Positions 53,755 to 62,053 of a DNA stretch of 64,000 nt are shown here, one piece after another. Source of the stretch: Natrialba asiatica DSM 12278 (lineage in GTDB: Archaea; Halobacteriota; Halobacteria; Halobacteriales; Natrialbaceae). Numbering within the stretch: position 1 is the stretch's first letter; every line of letters starts with the position of its first letter. The notes below the pieces were generated by a model. That model was not told the DNA's origin. It made no database searches and saw only the letters and a list, made by a program, of their open reading frames with translations. The stretch spans positions 106,177 through 170,176 of the forward strand of contig NZ_AOIO01000031.1 of the NCBI RefSeq assembly GCF_000337555.1, in the 5' to 3' direction. A program made the translations under genes and the position numbers.

Positions 53755-54168
53755 CTACACGCCCGTCACCGGCTCGAGTTCGTATTCCGAAACCGCGGCT
53801 GCTCGCTCGCCGAACTGGGGGAACTCGACCTCGAACGACCACTCCTCGCCCGAGGACACGTCCTCGTCGACGTGTTCGATGACGCGTTCGAGTTCGTCTC
53901 CCGCGGCGTCGACGAACGTCGCCCGGATTTCGACGTAGTTGAGCGTGCGGTCGCCGACGTTTCTGACGACCGCCCAGACGAACACGCGTTCGTCCTCGGT
54001 ATCGGGATCGACGCGAACGAGGTCATCCCAGACGATGTCTACGTCACCGGCCCCGGGTTCGGTGAGGTCCTCCCCATCGTCGTCGATGAACTCGAGACAG
54101 CCCGCGGTGCCAGCGGAGAGAACCGTGCCGGCGAGGGCCAGAACCGAGCGACGGTGCAGCCGGGACAT
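53755..54168 (-). CDS. FxLYD-domain lipoprotein
   Basis: A 137-residue small exported protein. The signal has RR at 6-7 and a lipobox ending at Cys24 (GTAGC). The rest is an all-beta FxLYD-like domain: VFVWAVVRNVGDRTLNYVEIRATFVDAAG, where the usual F-x-L-Y-D is replaced by T-L-N-Y-V-E. Such domains are common in haloarchaeal surface lipoproteins without a known function. It is divergent from the DUF2103 gene and follows the flippase promoter region. Confidence 0.83.
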   Translation of the reverse strand: MSRLHRRSVLALAGTVLSAGTAGCLEFIDDDGEDLTEPGAGDVDIVWDDLVRVDPDTEDERVFVWAVVRNVGDRTLNYVEIRATFVDAAGDELERVIEHVDEDVSSGEEWSFEVEFPQFGERAAAVSEYELEPVTGV

Positions 54169-54293
54169 CTGCCGTGTGTAGACGAGGCTGGACCTTCAGC
54201 GTTCGGGTCGGCTTCACGGCCGGCAATAGCCGGTCGGCACCCGGGGTGTGAGTGCCGACGCTGGCTCGCCGCGCCCGGTCGAAAGCGGGTCGG

Positions 54294-54299
54294 TTTTAC
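54294..54299 (+). promoter_or_regulatory. TATA-like box of the DUF2103 gene
   Basis: TTTTAC about 31 nt before the ATG at 54328, in the intergenic region shared with the FxLYD lipoprotein. It rejects the much longer open frame that runs back to 53488. Confidence 0.5.
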
Positions 54300-54327
54300 A
54301 CGTCCGCCCCCAACCGCCCCTATCGTC

Positions 54328-55065
54328 ATGGAGTGTCGTCACTGCGCCTCGCCGCTCGAGAAACCCGGCGACTTCTGTCTGGTCTGTCGGGAAGAAAACA
54401 CCGAAGCGGTCGTTCTCGAGGCCGCACGCGACCGGGTGACGCTGACGATGCTCGCGGCGGAAGACGACCGCGACCGGACAGAGCCAGTTCTCGGCGAGAC
54501 GACGATCACGACGACGCCCGAAGACGGCGAGAACGAGCCGATCGAACTCCGGAACTTCGCCGGGTTGGTCGGTGACGAAATCCGGCGTAAGCGCCCCGAG
54601 GAGGTCTATGCGGGCGGCGACCGCACCGTGATCCGTGCGGTTCGCGAGGACGTCCACCACACGTTCTACCGCGTCGACGCCGACGATCCGGTCGGGGAAG
54701 TCCGCGAGCGTCGCGGAACGCGAGCCCTCGACGTCGTGGAGACGCCGCCCGTGGAGAAGATCGGCGGGAGTCACTCGACGCTGATCGGGGGGCGGACGGG
54801 GATGCAGGCGATTCAGACCGTGGCCGGACACCCACACGTCAAGAAGGTAATTCCGGGACCGATCGATGCGGGCGGAAACGGCTCCCAGTCGGGGCTGCGG
54901 GCGAAAGTGACGCGCGCCGACGACGGCGGTAACGTGCGGATGTTACTCCGGGACGGTTCGAGCGTACAGGAAAATCGCATCGTGACGACCGCTCGCGACC
55001 GGGAGATGGGCGAACGAATCCGCGCGGATCTCAACGACGTGCTCGCCGAAGACGAGTTTCGGTAG
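54328..55065 (+). CDS. DUF2103 family zinc-ribbon protein
   Basis: A 245-residue protein recognised as the archaeal DUF2103 family. A zinc ribbon opens the chain (MECRHCASPL, then CLVCREEN). The conserved block KIGGSHSTLIGGRTGMQAIQ and HPHVKKVIPGPI lie in the C-terminal half. Function is unknown; the ribbon suggests nucleic-acid or protein binding. The start is fixed by the first Cys pair and the promoter box. Confidence 0.85.
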   Translation: MECRHCASPLEKPGDFCLVCREENTEAVVLEAARDRVTLTMLAAEDDRDRTEPVLGETTITTTPEDGENEPIELRNFAGLVGDEIRRKRPEEVYAGGDRTVIRAVREDVHHTFYRVDADDPVGEVRERRGTRALDVVETPPVEKIGGSHSTLIGGRTGMQAIQTVAGHPHVKKVIPGPIDAGGNGSQSGLRAKVTRADDGGNVRMLLRDGSSVQENRIVTTARDREMGERIRADLNDVLAEDEFR

Positions 55066-55176
55066 GGAGTCGTTCGCAGTTGGTGCTGACAAATACTGTC
55101 GCTAGTCGATGGAAGTGACACTCACTGCTGGTTGTCTGCACTTTATCCGTGCAGCTGTAATTATATCTAATTAGCC

Positions 55177-55395
55177 ATGCTCGATCGTGCCGACGCGGTC
55201 CTGGCTGCGATTCCGTTGCTTGCAGTAAGTGGATTCGCCCTTCGATCCCTGATCGCGGTGACGGGTATGGGGACTGGCCTTCTTGCAGCACCGCTTGCCC
55301 CAGTCGGTCCGCTCGCTGCGCTTGCGGTCGTCTTCCGGGAGTTACTCGTCGGACCGGTCGCTGATCGGGCTGCAGACGATGAGCAAACCGACTGA
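55177..55395 (+). CDS. Small membrane protein
   Basis: A 72-residue protein with two hydrophobic stretches (about 5-27 and 31-55) and an acidic C-terminal tail (ADDEQTD). TTTATC (55142-55147) and an A/T-rich patch lie upstream, consistent with a leaderless start at 55177. It resembles the many two-helix hypothetical proteins of haloarchaea, and I recognise no function. Confidence 0.65.
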   Translation: MLDRADAVLAAIPLLAVSGFALRSLIAVTGMGTGLLAAPLAPVGPLAALAVVFRELLVGPVADRAADDEQTD

Positions 55396-55417
55396 GGCGA
55401 TCTGCCGTACCGATTTC

Positions 55418-55465
55418 CCGGCGCACCGCAGGTCGGCCGCACCCGCAGGTCGACGGGTGCGCCGG
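55418..55465. other. Two mutually exclusive hairpins 3' of the small membrane protein gene
   Basis: CCGGCGCACC (55418-55427) is the perfect reverse complement of GGTGCGCCGG (55456-55465). The inner CGCACCCG (55438-55445) pairs perfectly with CGGGTGCG (55454-55461) over an 8-nt loop. Both stems use the same right-hand strand, so only one can form at a time. GCAGGTCG occurs twice in the loop. It lies about 100 nt before the L37Ae promoter box. A terminator is the simplest reading. Confidence 0.5.
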
Positions 55466-55562
55466 AACTGACTCCCAGCAGTTTGTCTGACGAACGGTGA
55501 CTCAATCGCTGGCGACGCGCTATTGATACGAGAGAACGTACCGGGAACAGTAACTCAACAGG

Positions 55563-55568
55563 TTTAAG
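55563..55568 (+). promoter_or_regulatory. TATA-like box of the L37Ae-RpoP operon
   Basis: TTTAAG, about 30 nt before the L37Ae ATG at 55596. Confidence 0.55.
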
Positions 55569-55595
55569 AATCCACTCCGGATAGACAGCAGTACT

Positions 55596-55856
55596 ATGGC
55601 CGATAAAGGAACCATCGGTAGCGCGGGCCGCTTTGGCGCACGCTACGGTCGCGTCGCCCGGCGTCGCATCAGCGAGATCGAAGACGACATGGAGAACGCA
55701 CAGGTCGACGGTGACGACGTGACACGCGTCGGGACCGGTATCTGGAAGAACGAAGCGACCGGCGAAGTCTTCACCGGCGGTGCCTACCGCCCGGAGACGC
55801 CTGCCGGTCGCACCGTTCAGCGCTCGATCCGCGCTGCGCTCGCCGAGGACGACTAA
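55596..55856 (+). CDS. rpl37ae: 50S ribosomal protein L37Ae without zinc ligands
   Basis: An 86-residue large-subunit protein. The N-terminal basic half [22 protein letters not shown] and the C-terminal [27 protein letters not shown] are typical of the family. The middle, where most L37Ae proteins hold a C-x2-C...C-x2-C zinc ribbon, has no Cys at all: it reads [20 protein letters not shown]. The fold must therefore be stabilised without zinc. It is first in a cluster with RpoP (21 nt apart). Confidence 0.95.
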   Translation: MADKGTIGSAGRFGARYGRVARRRISEIEDDMENAQVDGDDVTRVGTGIWKNEATGEVFTGGAYRPETPAGRTVQRSIRAALAEDD

Positions 55857-55877
55857 CGCTCTCTATCCCCTCTCAGA

Positions 55878-56012
55878 ATGAGTTACAAGTGCTCCCGCTG
55901 TAAACGTGACGTGCAACTCGACGAGTACGGCGGCGTCCGCTGTCCCTACTGCGGTCACCGCGTGCTCCTGAAAGAACGCAGTCGTGACGTCAAGGAAGTC
56001 GACGTCAACTAA
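55878..56012 (+). CDS. rpoP: DNA-directed RNA polymerase subunit P
   Basis: A 44-residue subunit, the archaeal counterpart of eukaryotic Rpb12. It is too short for common gene-size cut-offs but complete. It starts [19 protein letters not shown], has both zinc knuckles (CSRC and CPYC) and ends KEVDVN before TAA. The chain bridges Rpo3 and Rpo10 in the polymerase platform. It directly follows L37Ae, the same order as in many euryarchaea. Confidence 0.96.
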   Translation: MSYKCSRCKRDVQLDEYGGVRCPYCGHRVLLKERSRDVKEVDVN

Positions 56013-56185
56013 CGCCGATGACCGTCCGTGGCCGTCGATATCGCCGCCGATACGGGACTCACCCACTGCGGCGGCGAGTTCGACGTCACTTCCTATCGGG
56101 CCACAACCGTACCGACGTCGACCGGCCGATGACTGCCCACAACAGCGTTCGGTTTTGACGTAATCAAACCCCGAAAACGATCTCC

Positions 56186-56452
56186 GTGGCTTCACACGAC
56201 ACACTCCTCGAGTTCGACTACGGGCGTCCCGAGCGGGCAACGGTCGTTGCCGAGAGCGTCGCTCGCGAGATCGGTGAGATCGACGACGAGCGCTCCCGGA
56301 CGACGATCGATCGGGACGGATCGGTCGTCGCGATTCGGATCGATGCCGAGGACGTAATCGCACTTCGGGCAGCGGTGAATACCTGGTTTGCGCTGGTCGA
56401 TGTCGCCGAACGCACGGCGGAAATCGGCGTCGCTGCGCGCCACGACCGATAA
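56186..56452 (+). CDS. KEOPS complex subunit Pcc1
   Basis: An 88-residue dimerising subunit of KEOPS, the complex that makes t6A in ANN-decoding tRNAs. Pcc1 features: strand-rich start LLEFDYGRPERATVVAESVAREI, then TTIDRDGSVVAIRIDAEDVIALRAAVNTWFALVDVAE, which is the conserved helix. The start is GTG 56186. It lies downstream of L37Ae and RpoP, in conserved archaeal synteny, although a 173-nt gap separates it from RpoP. Confidence 0.92.
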   Translation: MASHDTLLEFDYGRPERATVVAESVAREIGEIDDERSRTTIDRDGSVVAIRIDAEDVIALRAAVNTWFALVDVAERTAEIGVAARHDR

Positions 56453-56598
56453 CCGACGGAATCACGTCGGTACCAGTGCCAGTACCGGTTCCGATGCCGG
56501 TTTCCGGTGAACTCGATCCGACTCGAGCCCATCGGTGCGACTGCGGCAACGGCAGTTGCCGGTTTTCGTTTTTTGCTCGCCGTCGTCGAAGTCGGCGT

Positions 56599-57093
56599 AT
56601 GTCGACAGCCGCCGGAACGCGTCGTCGATTGTTGCTCGCTGGCGGAACGATCGGGTTCGGGTTCGGTGCGGTCATCGATACCGTAATCTTTCACCTGACG
56701 TTCCAGACGCACCACCTTCTCTCGGGATACTACGATCCGTACAGTCTCGACGGGTTGCGGACGAACGTCATGTTCGACGGACTCTTTCTGGTGGCGACGC
56801 TCGGAATCACGCTCGTGGGACTCGGGCTGCTCTGGCGGATCGTCAACGGAACCGCCGAACGGCTTTCGACCCGGTACCTGATCGGTTCGATCGTCGTCGG
56901 CGCGGGCGTGTTCAACGTCTACGACGGCATCGTCGACCACTACGTGCTCGACCTGCACAACGTCGTCCACGGAACGGAGGCGTGGAACCCCCCGTGGATC
57001 CTCGTGAGCGTCCTGTTGCTCGCTCTCGGTCTGGCCCTCCTTCGAACGGCTGACGGCCCCGTTCTGACCGCTGGCAGGGAACGATCCGAGTAA
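56599..57093 (+). CDS. DUF2243 integral membrane protein
   Basis: A 164-residue protein with four hydrophobic segments (about 10-30, 54-72, 89-110 and 132-152). Family blocks are visible: GFGFGAVIDTVIFHLTFQTHHLLS near the N-terminus, LRTNVMFDGLFLVATL, and VFNVYDGIVDHYVLDLHNVVHG with several His/Asp residues on one membrane face. Function is unknown. The conserved His could bind a metal. A noncoding hexamer-periodic stretch (56470-56509) precedes it. It interrupts the KEOPS-prefoldin neighbourhood. Confidence 0.85.
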   Translation: MSTAAGTRRRLLLAGGTIGFGFGAVIDTVIFHLTFQTHHLLSGYYDPYSLDGLRTNVMFDGLFLVATLGITLVGLGLLWRIVNGTAERLSTRYLIGSIVVGAGVFNVYDGIVDHYVLDLHNVVHGTEAWNPPWILVSVLLLALGLALLRTADGPVLTAGRERSE

Positions 57094-57130
57094 TGCCCGC
57101 CGGTCCGGCGCAACCAGCTGACAGGCGCGG

Positions 57131-58240
57131 CTACCGCGCATCGAGCGGCAGCCGAACCGTCGCCGGTTCGAGAAACGCCGTCTCGTACCCTTCGTGACGC
57201 GCCATCTGCGGCGGGGTTTCGAGGCCGATCGAGAGGGTGTCGCCGCGCTCGAGGGTGTCCGGATCGACGGGCGTTCGATAGTGGTATCCGTACCGCGGGT
57301 CGATCGCCCCGTCGAGCGACTCGCCGGCGATCCGATCGCCGCCTTTCGAGATCGTGGCTTTCACCGACGCAAACGGAAGCGCGTACCGGTTGTACGCCGT
57401 CCGCGCCGTCACCGCGAGCGCTGGAGCGTCCGTTCCCTCCGCGTTTCGGACGTCGTCCTCGACGAGCGCGGCGACGTAGACGATATCGTCGCTCGTTTCG
57501 GATCCGATTCGAGTCACGCCCTCGCGATCGAACGCGAGTTCGGCGCTACCGCGGTCGCGACCGCGTGCGTCTCCGGCGTGGTCGCCCATCGGTTCGAGCG
57601 CGTCAGATTCGCCTCGGCCCTCGTCCGCGTCGATCAGCCGGCGCTCGAGTTCATCGATTGCGGCGGCCTCGTACTCGAACTCGAGGTCGACGGTCGTCGT
57701 CCCAAATTCACCGGCGAGGGAACCGGTCGGCGCGGCGCTCGGCGGGCCGACTCGGACCGTCGCCGTGTAGGTCCCATCGCCGTCGAGCGAGACGTTATCG
57801 CCGTAGTGCGGCCCCATTCGCTGCGAGAGCATCGGCCAGAGATCCCGCTGGTCGATTCGCTCGCCGTCGTCGCTCGTCCGCCCGCGCCGAATTCGTACCG
57901 TCACCGGTGCAGGGAGGATCACACCCGTCTCCGCATCCCGAACGACCACCATCAGGTGGAGTGCGTGTCGCGATCGAACGTCGGCCCGGCTCCGCTCTGC
58001 GCCGGCGACGAGCCAGAAGGAGTGAGGGCGCGACCCAAGCAGCGAGAGTGCGCGCCCGGCCGCGGTCGTCGTCGCGTAGGGCAGCATCTCGTCGACGTGG
58101 GGCGGCACGTAGACGCCCTCGGGTGGGTCGACCACGAGTTCGCGCCAGGCGTCCTCGCGCCGGAGCGTCTCGAGGCAGCCGGCGGTAAGCGAGACCGATA
58201 GGGCGGACCCGCCAGCGGCGAGTGCGTCGCGGCGTCGCAT
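57131..58240 (-). CDS. DUF7350-like iron-binding-type lipoprotein
   Basis: A 369-residue exported lipoprotein (RRR at 2-4, lipobox Cys22 in TAGC). The first half resembles the P19/Tp34 iron-transport fold: [29 protein letters not shown], and the [21 protein letters not shown] block with the His-Tyr-Gly-Asp-Asn pattern. The second half is a further beta domain that includes an acidic linker. Binding of Fe or Cu at the surface is suggested by family. It is convergent with the DUF2243 gene and divergent from prefoldin beta. The ATG at 58240 is chosen by the signal peptide. Confidence 0.78.
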   Translation of the reverse strand: MRRRDALAAGGSALSVSLTAGCLETLRREDAWRELVVDPPEGVYVPPHVDEMLPYATTTAAGRALSLLGSRPHSFWLVAGAERSRADVRSRHALHLMVVVRDAETGVILPAPVTVRIRRGRTSDDGERIDQRDLWPMLSQRMGPHYGDNVSLDGDGTYTATVRVGPPSAAPTGSLAGEFGTTTVDLEFEYEAAAIDELERRLIDADEGRGESDALEPMGDHAGDARGRDRGSAELAFDREGVTRIGSETSDDIVYVAALVEDDVRNAEGTDAPALAVTARTAYNRYALPFASVKATISKGGDRIAGESLDGAIDPRYGYHYRTPVDPDTLERGDTLSIGLETPPQMARHEGYETAFLEPATVRLPLDAR

Positions 58241-58320
58241 CGCTCGTGCCCTCCACCGCCAAGCGGGTAGGGCTACGGGCTGCTGGTGCAGCCCGGCGCT
58301 GTCCGAACGCAAAGCTTGGC

Positions 58321-58326
58321 TTTATC
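58321..58326 (+). promoter_or_regulatory. TATA-like box of the prefoldin beta gene
   Basis: TTTATC, 25-30 nt before the ATG at 58351. It supports a leaderless start and rejects the longer open frame from 58222. Confidence 0.6.
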
Positions 58327-58350
58327 AGTGCGGAGGGCGACGGTCGAGAC

Positions 58351-58749
58351 ATGCAAGGGAATCTGCCGCCGGAGGCACAGGAGAAAATCGAACAGCTTCA
58401 GGACCTGCAAGAGACCGCCCAGCAGGTCGCCGTCCAGAAACAGGAGACCGAATCGGGTCTCACCGAGGCCCAGAACGCCCAGAACGAACTCGAGAACATC
58501 GACGAGGACACCACGATGTACCGGCAGGTCGGCGACCTCCTCGTCGAGACGGACTACGACGCAGCCGAGGACGACCTCGACGAAAAGGTCGACTCGCTCG
58601 AACTCCGCCTCGAAACGCTCGAAAAGCAGGAAGATCGCGTCCAGGACCAGTTCGAGAGCCTGCAGGACGAACTCGAAGACCTGCTCGGCGGCGCGGGCGG
58701 CATGGGCGGCCCGGCCGGCCCCGGCGGCCCGGGTGCAGGCGGCGCGTAA
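58351..58749 (+). CDS. pfdB: Prefoldin subunit beta
   Basis: A 132-residue chaperone subunit. Two long coiled-coil helices (about 8-50 and 66-112) flank the beta-hairpin region with the signature [23 protein letters not shown]. The C-terminal tail is Gly/Pro/Met-rich, as in other haloarchaeal prefoldins. With the alpha subunit it forms the hexamer that delivers unfolded proteins to the thermosome. The DUF3194 gene follows after 6 nt. Confidence 0.96.
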   Translation: MQGNLPPEAQEKIEQLQDLQETAQQVAVQKQETESGLTEAQNAQNELENIDEDTTMYRQVGDLLVETDYDAAEDDLDEKVDSLELRLETLEKQEDRVQDQFESLQDELEDLLGGAGGMGGPAGPGGPGAGGA

Positions 58750-58755
58750 CTGCCG

Positions 58756-59034
58756 ATGTCGACCAGCGATTCGACGGACGAGCGACCGAATGAGCCGACC
58801 GACGAGGAGGTCGTCCAGACGGCCGCCGAGGCCGCAGAAGGGCTGATATTCTCGCGGTACAAGCAGTCGAACGTACGCGATCTCGACGTGACGGTGTCGT
58901 TCGAGGACGGCGTTCTCGAAGTCGACATCTATCTCAACGCACCCGAGCGCGACAGCGGGACCGACCCGGAGGAGGTCGCAGACGAGGCCGCACGCGTTGC
59001 ACGCGAGGCGGTCGACGACCTGTTCGGGGAATAG
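58756..59034 (+). CDS. DUF3194 family protein
   Basis: A 92-residue acidic protein with a short disordered leader and a Pcc1-like alpha/beta pattern: EVVQTAAEAAEGLIFSRY, a DVTVSFEDGVLEVDIYL strand pair, and the C-terminal helix VADEAARVAREAVDDLFGE. DUF3194 genes are regularly found directly after prefoldin beta in archaea, as here (6-nt gap). Function unknown. Confidence 0.88.
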   Translation: MSTSDSTDERPNEPTDEEVVQTAAEAAEGLIFSRYKQSNVRDLDVTVSFEDGVLEVDIYLNAPERDSGTDPEEVADEAARVAREAVDDLFGE

Positions 59035-59137
59035 TTCTCCACCGTCCTGTCCGTTCGCCTGTTCGCCTGTTTTCACACCCGTTCGAGCCACCCGTCAAAT
59101 CGGAAGCGATCGGCCACGAATTCCGCAGCCGGCGGTG

Positions 59138-61543
59138 CTACACGGCCGAATTCGGCGCGAGCACCTCGATCGGATGCGGGACGTCCCGCTCGAGTAACGC
59201 CTCGAGTTGATCGCCGCAGGACGTTCCCGAAGCGACGACAAGATCCGTTCCCCCGTGGTCGAACTCCCGGGCAAGCCGGTCGCCAACGTCCATACTGACC
59301 TCGTAGTACTCCCGCTTGTAGCCGAAGGAACCGGCCATCCCGCAGCACTCGACCGAGGAAGTCCGTGGCGCGTAGCCACAGCGCTCGAGCAGGGTCGTCG
59401 TCGGCGCTTCGAGATCGAGCGTGCGCTGCTGACAGTGCGAGTGGTAGGCGATCGACCGGTTGCCATCTCCATCACCATCACCATCACCATCGCCCGTCGA
59501 GAGCGCGTCCCGGTCCGCCCCGTTCTCGAGCAAGCCGAAAATGAACTCGCAGATCTCGTAGCTGTTGTCCCGCAGACGTTCGAACGACCGTTCCGGCAGG
59601 AACCGTTCGTACTCGCGCTGGAACGCCGCCAGGTCGGACGGTTCGATAACGACGACGTCGCGGCCCGCGTCCAGGTCTTCGGCCAGCGCAGCGTAGACCC
59701 GGCTGGCCTGTCGATCCGCCGTCGCGACCATTCCCTGCGAGAGGGGCGCGCGCCCGCTTTCGGGCAGGTCGGGAACCGAGACGGGTACACCGAGCGCCTC
59801 GAGCGTTCGAACGGCGGCTTTCCCGCGGTCGGTGTCGACGTAGTTGGTGTAGATATCCGGGTAGAGGACGACCTCGCGGTCGAGTTCAGCGGTCTGTTCC
59901 TCCAGATCGGCGGCCGCTGCTCGCCGCCTCGACTCCCGTTCGCCGCCGCGGGCCGCGAACCAGTCGACGAGCGATTGCCGTTCGAACGTCGGCAGGTCCC
60001 GTCGACGGTCAATCCCGAGCGTGCGCTCGAGCAGCGAGCGGACGAGTTCGGTGTCGCCGAGCCAGTTCGAGAGGGGCGCGGTCGCGCTGCCGAGTTTCGT
60101 CACGGTGGCGATATTGCCGAAGAAGCGCTTGCCGAGGTCGAATCCGTCCGGTTCGTCGTCCGGCGTCAGGCCGTCGACGAGGAAGTCGTACGCCTCGGGG
60201 TCGTCGTCGCGGTTAACTCGATCCCTGACGACGGTGTTGATCCACGGGATGTCGATCTTCACCGGGCAGGCGTCGACGCAGCGCGTACAGCCGGTACAGA
60301 GATCGTTGAACTCGGCTGCGGAATCCCGGCCGTGGACGCCGGCCTCCCACCCGGTGGCGATGCCGCCGGAGTACGTCTCGCCGCCGAAGCCGTGACCGCC
60401 GACGGACTGGAAGTTCGCACACGAGTTCGAGCAGGCTCCGCACCGGATGCAGTAAAGCGTCTCCCGCAGTTGGTCGTCCTCGCGCATGTCCGTGCGGCCG
60501 TTGTCGAGGAGGACGAGGTGGAACTCGCGGTCTCGGTTGGCGGCAGCGGTGCCGTCATCGCCGCCGAGCGGTTCGTCGGGCGACTCGAAGTCGACGGTCG
60601 GCGAGTCCGTCGGCGGCGAGAGCATCGTCACGTACTGGGAGAGCGGCTGGCCGGTCGCGCTCTTTGCGATCAGGTCGACGAACGGTTCGAGGTCGCGAAC
60701 CGAGGGAATCAGTTTCTCGACGCCGGCGATGGCGACGTGCGTATCGGGCGTGACGGCGCACTTGCGGGCGTTGCCCTCGTTCGTCACGAGCGCGATCGTT
60801 CCGCTGTCGGCGGCGACGAAGTTCGCGCCCGTAATGCCGACGTCGGCGTCCTGAATGTGCTCGCCGAGGTGGTCGCGGGCGAATTTCGTGAGCGTCTCGG
60901 GCGTGTCGAACTCGACGTCGGGATCAAAGTGCTCGACGAACAGGTCGGCGATTTCCTCGCGAGTGAGGTGCATCGCGGGACCGACGATGTGCGAGGGCGT
61001 GTCGTCTGCGACTTGGAGAACCCACTCCCCGAGGTCGGTTTCGGTGACGTCGATACCGGCGGCTTCGAGGGCGTCGTTGAGGTCGATCTCCTCGGTCGTC
61101 ATCGATTTGGATTTGACGACCGACGGCCGGTTTCCGTCGCTATCGCCGGCCTCGCCCTCCTCGCCGCGGGTGGCCGCTTCCGGGTCGTCGACACCCGCGC
61201 GGTCTTCGACCACGTCGGCCACGTACGCATTTGCGTCCGCGGCGTCGTCCGCGACGTAGACCGTGCCGCCGTTCGCTTCGACCGCCTCGCGGACCGTCTC
61301 GATCAACTCGGGGAGACGATCGATAGCATCTTCTTTGATCGCCCGCGCCTCGGTTCGCAGCGCGTCGAGGTTGTCCGTCTCGTCGTACGCCTGCGCACGG
61401 CGATAGTTCGAGACGCTGGTCTGGGTGTGGATCGCCTCGCCTTCGGTCTCGAGCAGGTGACGGAGGTGGGCGGCAGTTTCCGCTCGCGAGTTCGGCGCTG
61501 CACCCGTGTCGGACTGGTCCGGTGCGTGGCTGCGTTCGGCCAT
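59138..61543 (-). CDS. LutB-LutA fusion: LUD plus iron-sulfur plus CCG-domain protein
   Basis: An 801-residue lactate-utilisation type protein. The N-terminal LUD domain (about 60-310) contains GITGANFVAADSGTIALVTNEGN. Two [4Fe-4S] motifs follow: CIRCGACSNSC (365-375) and CTGCTRCVDAC (416-426). The C-terminal ~250 residues are a LutA/HdrD-like CCG domain with CQQRT and VECCGMAGSFGYKREYY. In bacteria these are separate LutB and LutA proteins that oxidise L-lactate with LutC. A tandem GATGGT-type repeat encodes Asp-Gly repeats near residues 685-694. It is 3 nt downstream of the LutC-like gene. Confidence 0.92.
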   Translation of the reverse strand: MAERSHAPDQSDTGAAPNSRAETAAHLRHLLETEGEAIHTQTSVSNYRRAQAYDETDNLDALRTEARAIKEDAIDRLPELIETVREAVEANGGTVYVADDAADANAYVADVVEDRAGVDDPEAATRGEEGEAGDSDGNRPSVVKSKSMTTEEIDLNDALEAAGIDVTETDLGEWVLQVADDTPSHIVGPAMHLTREEIADLFVEHFDPDVEFDTPETLTKFARDHLGEHIQDADVGITGANFVAADSGTIALVTNEGNARKCAVTPDTHVAIAGVEKLIPSVRDLEPFVDLIAKSATGQPLSQYVTMLSPPTDSPTVDFESPDEPLGGDDGTAAANRDREFHLVLLDNGRTDMREDDQLRETLYCIRCGACSNSCANFQSVGGHGFGGETYSGGIATGWEAGVHGRDSAAEFNDLCTGCTRCVDACPVKIDIPWINTVVRDRVNRDDDPEAYDFLVDGLTPDDEPDGFDLGKRFFGNIATVTKLGSATAPLSNWLGDTELVRSLLERTLGIDRRRDLPTFERQSLVDWFAARGGERESRRRAAAADLEEQTAELDREVVLYPDIYTNYVDTDRGKAAVRTLEALGVPVSVPDLPESGRAPLSQGMVATADRQASRVYAALAEDLDAGRDVVVIEPSDLAAFQREYERFLPERSFERLRDNSYEICEFIFGLLENGADRDALSTGDGDGDGDGDGNRSIAYHSHCQQRTLDLEAPTTTLLERCGYAPRTSSVECCGMAGSFGYKREYYEVSMDVGDRLAREFDHGGTDLVVASGTSCGDQLEALLERDVPHPIEVLAPNSAV
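59463..59492. repeat. Hexanucleotide microsatellite inside the LutB-LutA fusion gene
   Basis: Tandem CCATCA-type hexamers (first copy CCATCT, last CCATCG). On the coding strand they give alternating Gly and Asp codons between two conserved blocks. Confidence 0.85.
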
Positions 61544-61546
61544 CGG

Positions 61547-62053
61547 TTATCGATCCTCCAGTACGACGACGGTGACCTCGCCGGGACCGTGGACGCCGTG
61601 GACGAGTCCGCCCATGTCGGCGGTCGCGCTCCGGCCCGTCGCGAAGACGATGCTGTCGCCGCCGGCCGCGAACCGGTCGGCGAGGCGATCGAACCCGGCC
61701 CCGATGTCCGGGACGATATCGGTCGCCGCGACGACGGCGACGTGGTGCTCCGGGTAGAGGCTGATCGGTTCGTCGCCGGCCGCTCGTGACTCGATCGCGA
61801 CGGTACCGTACTCCGCGATCGCGAACGTGGCCGGCGTGATGCCGGTTCGGGCGTCCGCGAGTTCGGCAGCCGTCGGTTCCGCCGCGACGCGTTCGGGCAG
61901 CGAAACGTCGTCGAACGGCAGCGAAACGCCGACTGCCGGCGGCTCGAGGATCGCGTCGAGTCGGTCGGTCGCATCGGCCGTCGACGTGAACTCGACGCTC
62001 ACTGCGAGTTCGTCGAGGCTGCGTTCGAATCGGCCGACTGTATCGGTTGTCAT
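61547..62053 (-). CDS. LutC-like LUD-domain protein
   Basis: A 168-residue stand-alone LUD protein. The domain shows AEYGTVAIESRAAGDEPISLYPEHHVAVVAATDIVPD and the C-terminal GRSATADMGGLVHGVHGPGEVTVVVLED, typical of LutC/YkgG. With the downstream fusion it should form a three-component Fe-S lactate (or related hydroxyacid) oxidising complex in the cytoplasm. The ATG at 62053 is the only good start. It is the first gene of the two-gene operon. Confidence 0.9.
   Translation of the reverse strand: MTTDTVGRFERSLDELAVSVEFTSTADATDRLDAILEPPAVGVSLPFDDVSLPERVAAEPTAAELADARTGITPATFAIAEYGTVAIESRAAGDEPISLYPEHHVAVVAATDIVPDIGAGFDRLADRFAAGGDSIVFATGRSATADMGGLVHGVHGPGEVTVVVLEDR

Noticed and set aside
53488-54327. 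N-terminal extension of the DUF2103 frame back to 53488
   Set aside because: It overlaps the FxLYD lipoprotein and flippase genes on the other strand. The DUF2103 zinc ribbon begins at 54328.
59207-61789. Plus-strand open frame of 860 codons opposite the lut operon
   Set aside because: Runs across the boundary of two well-defined minus-strand genes and has no domain of its own.
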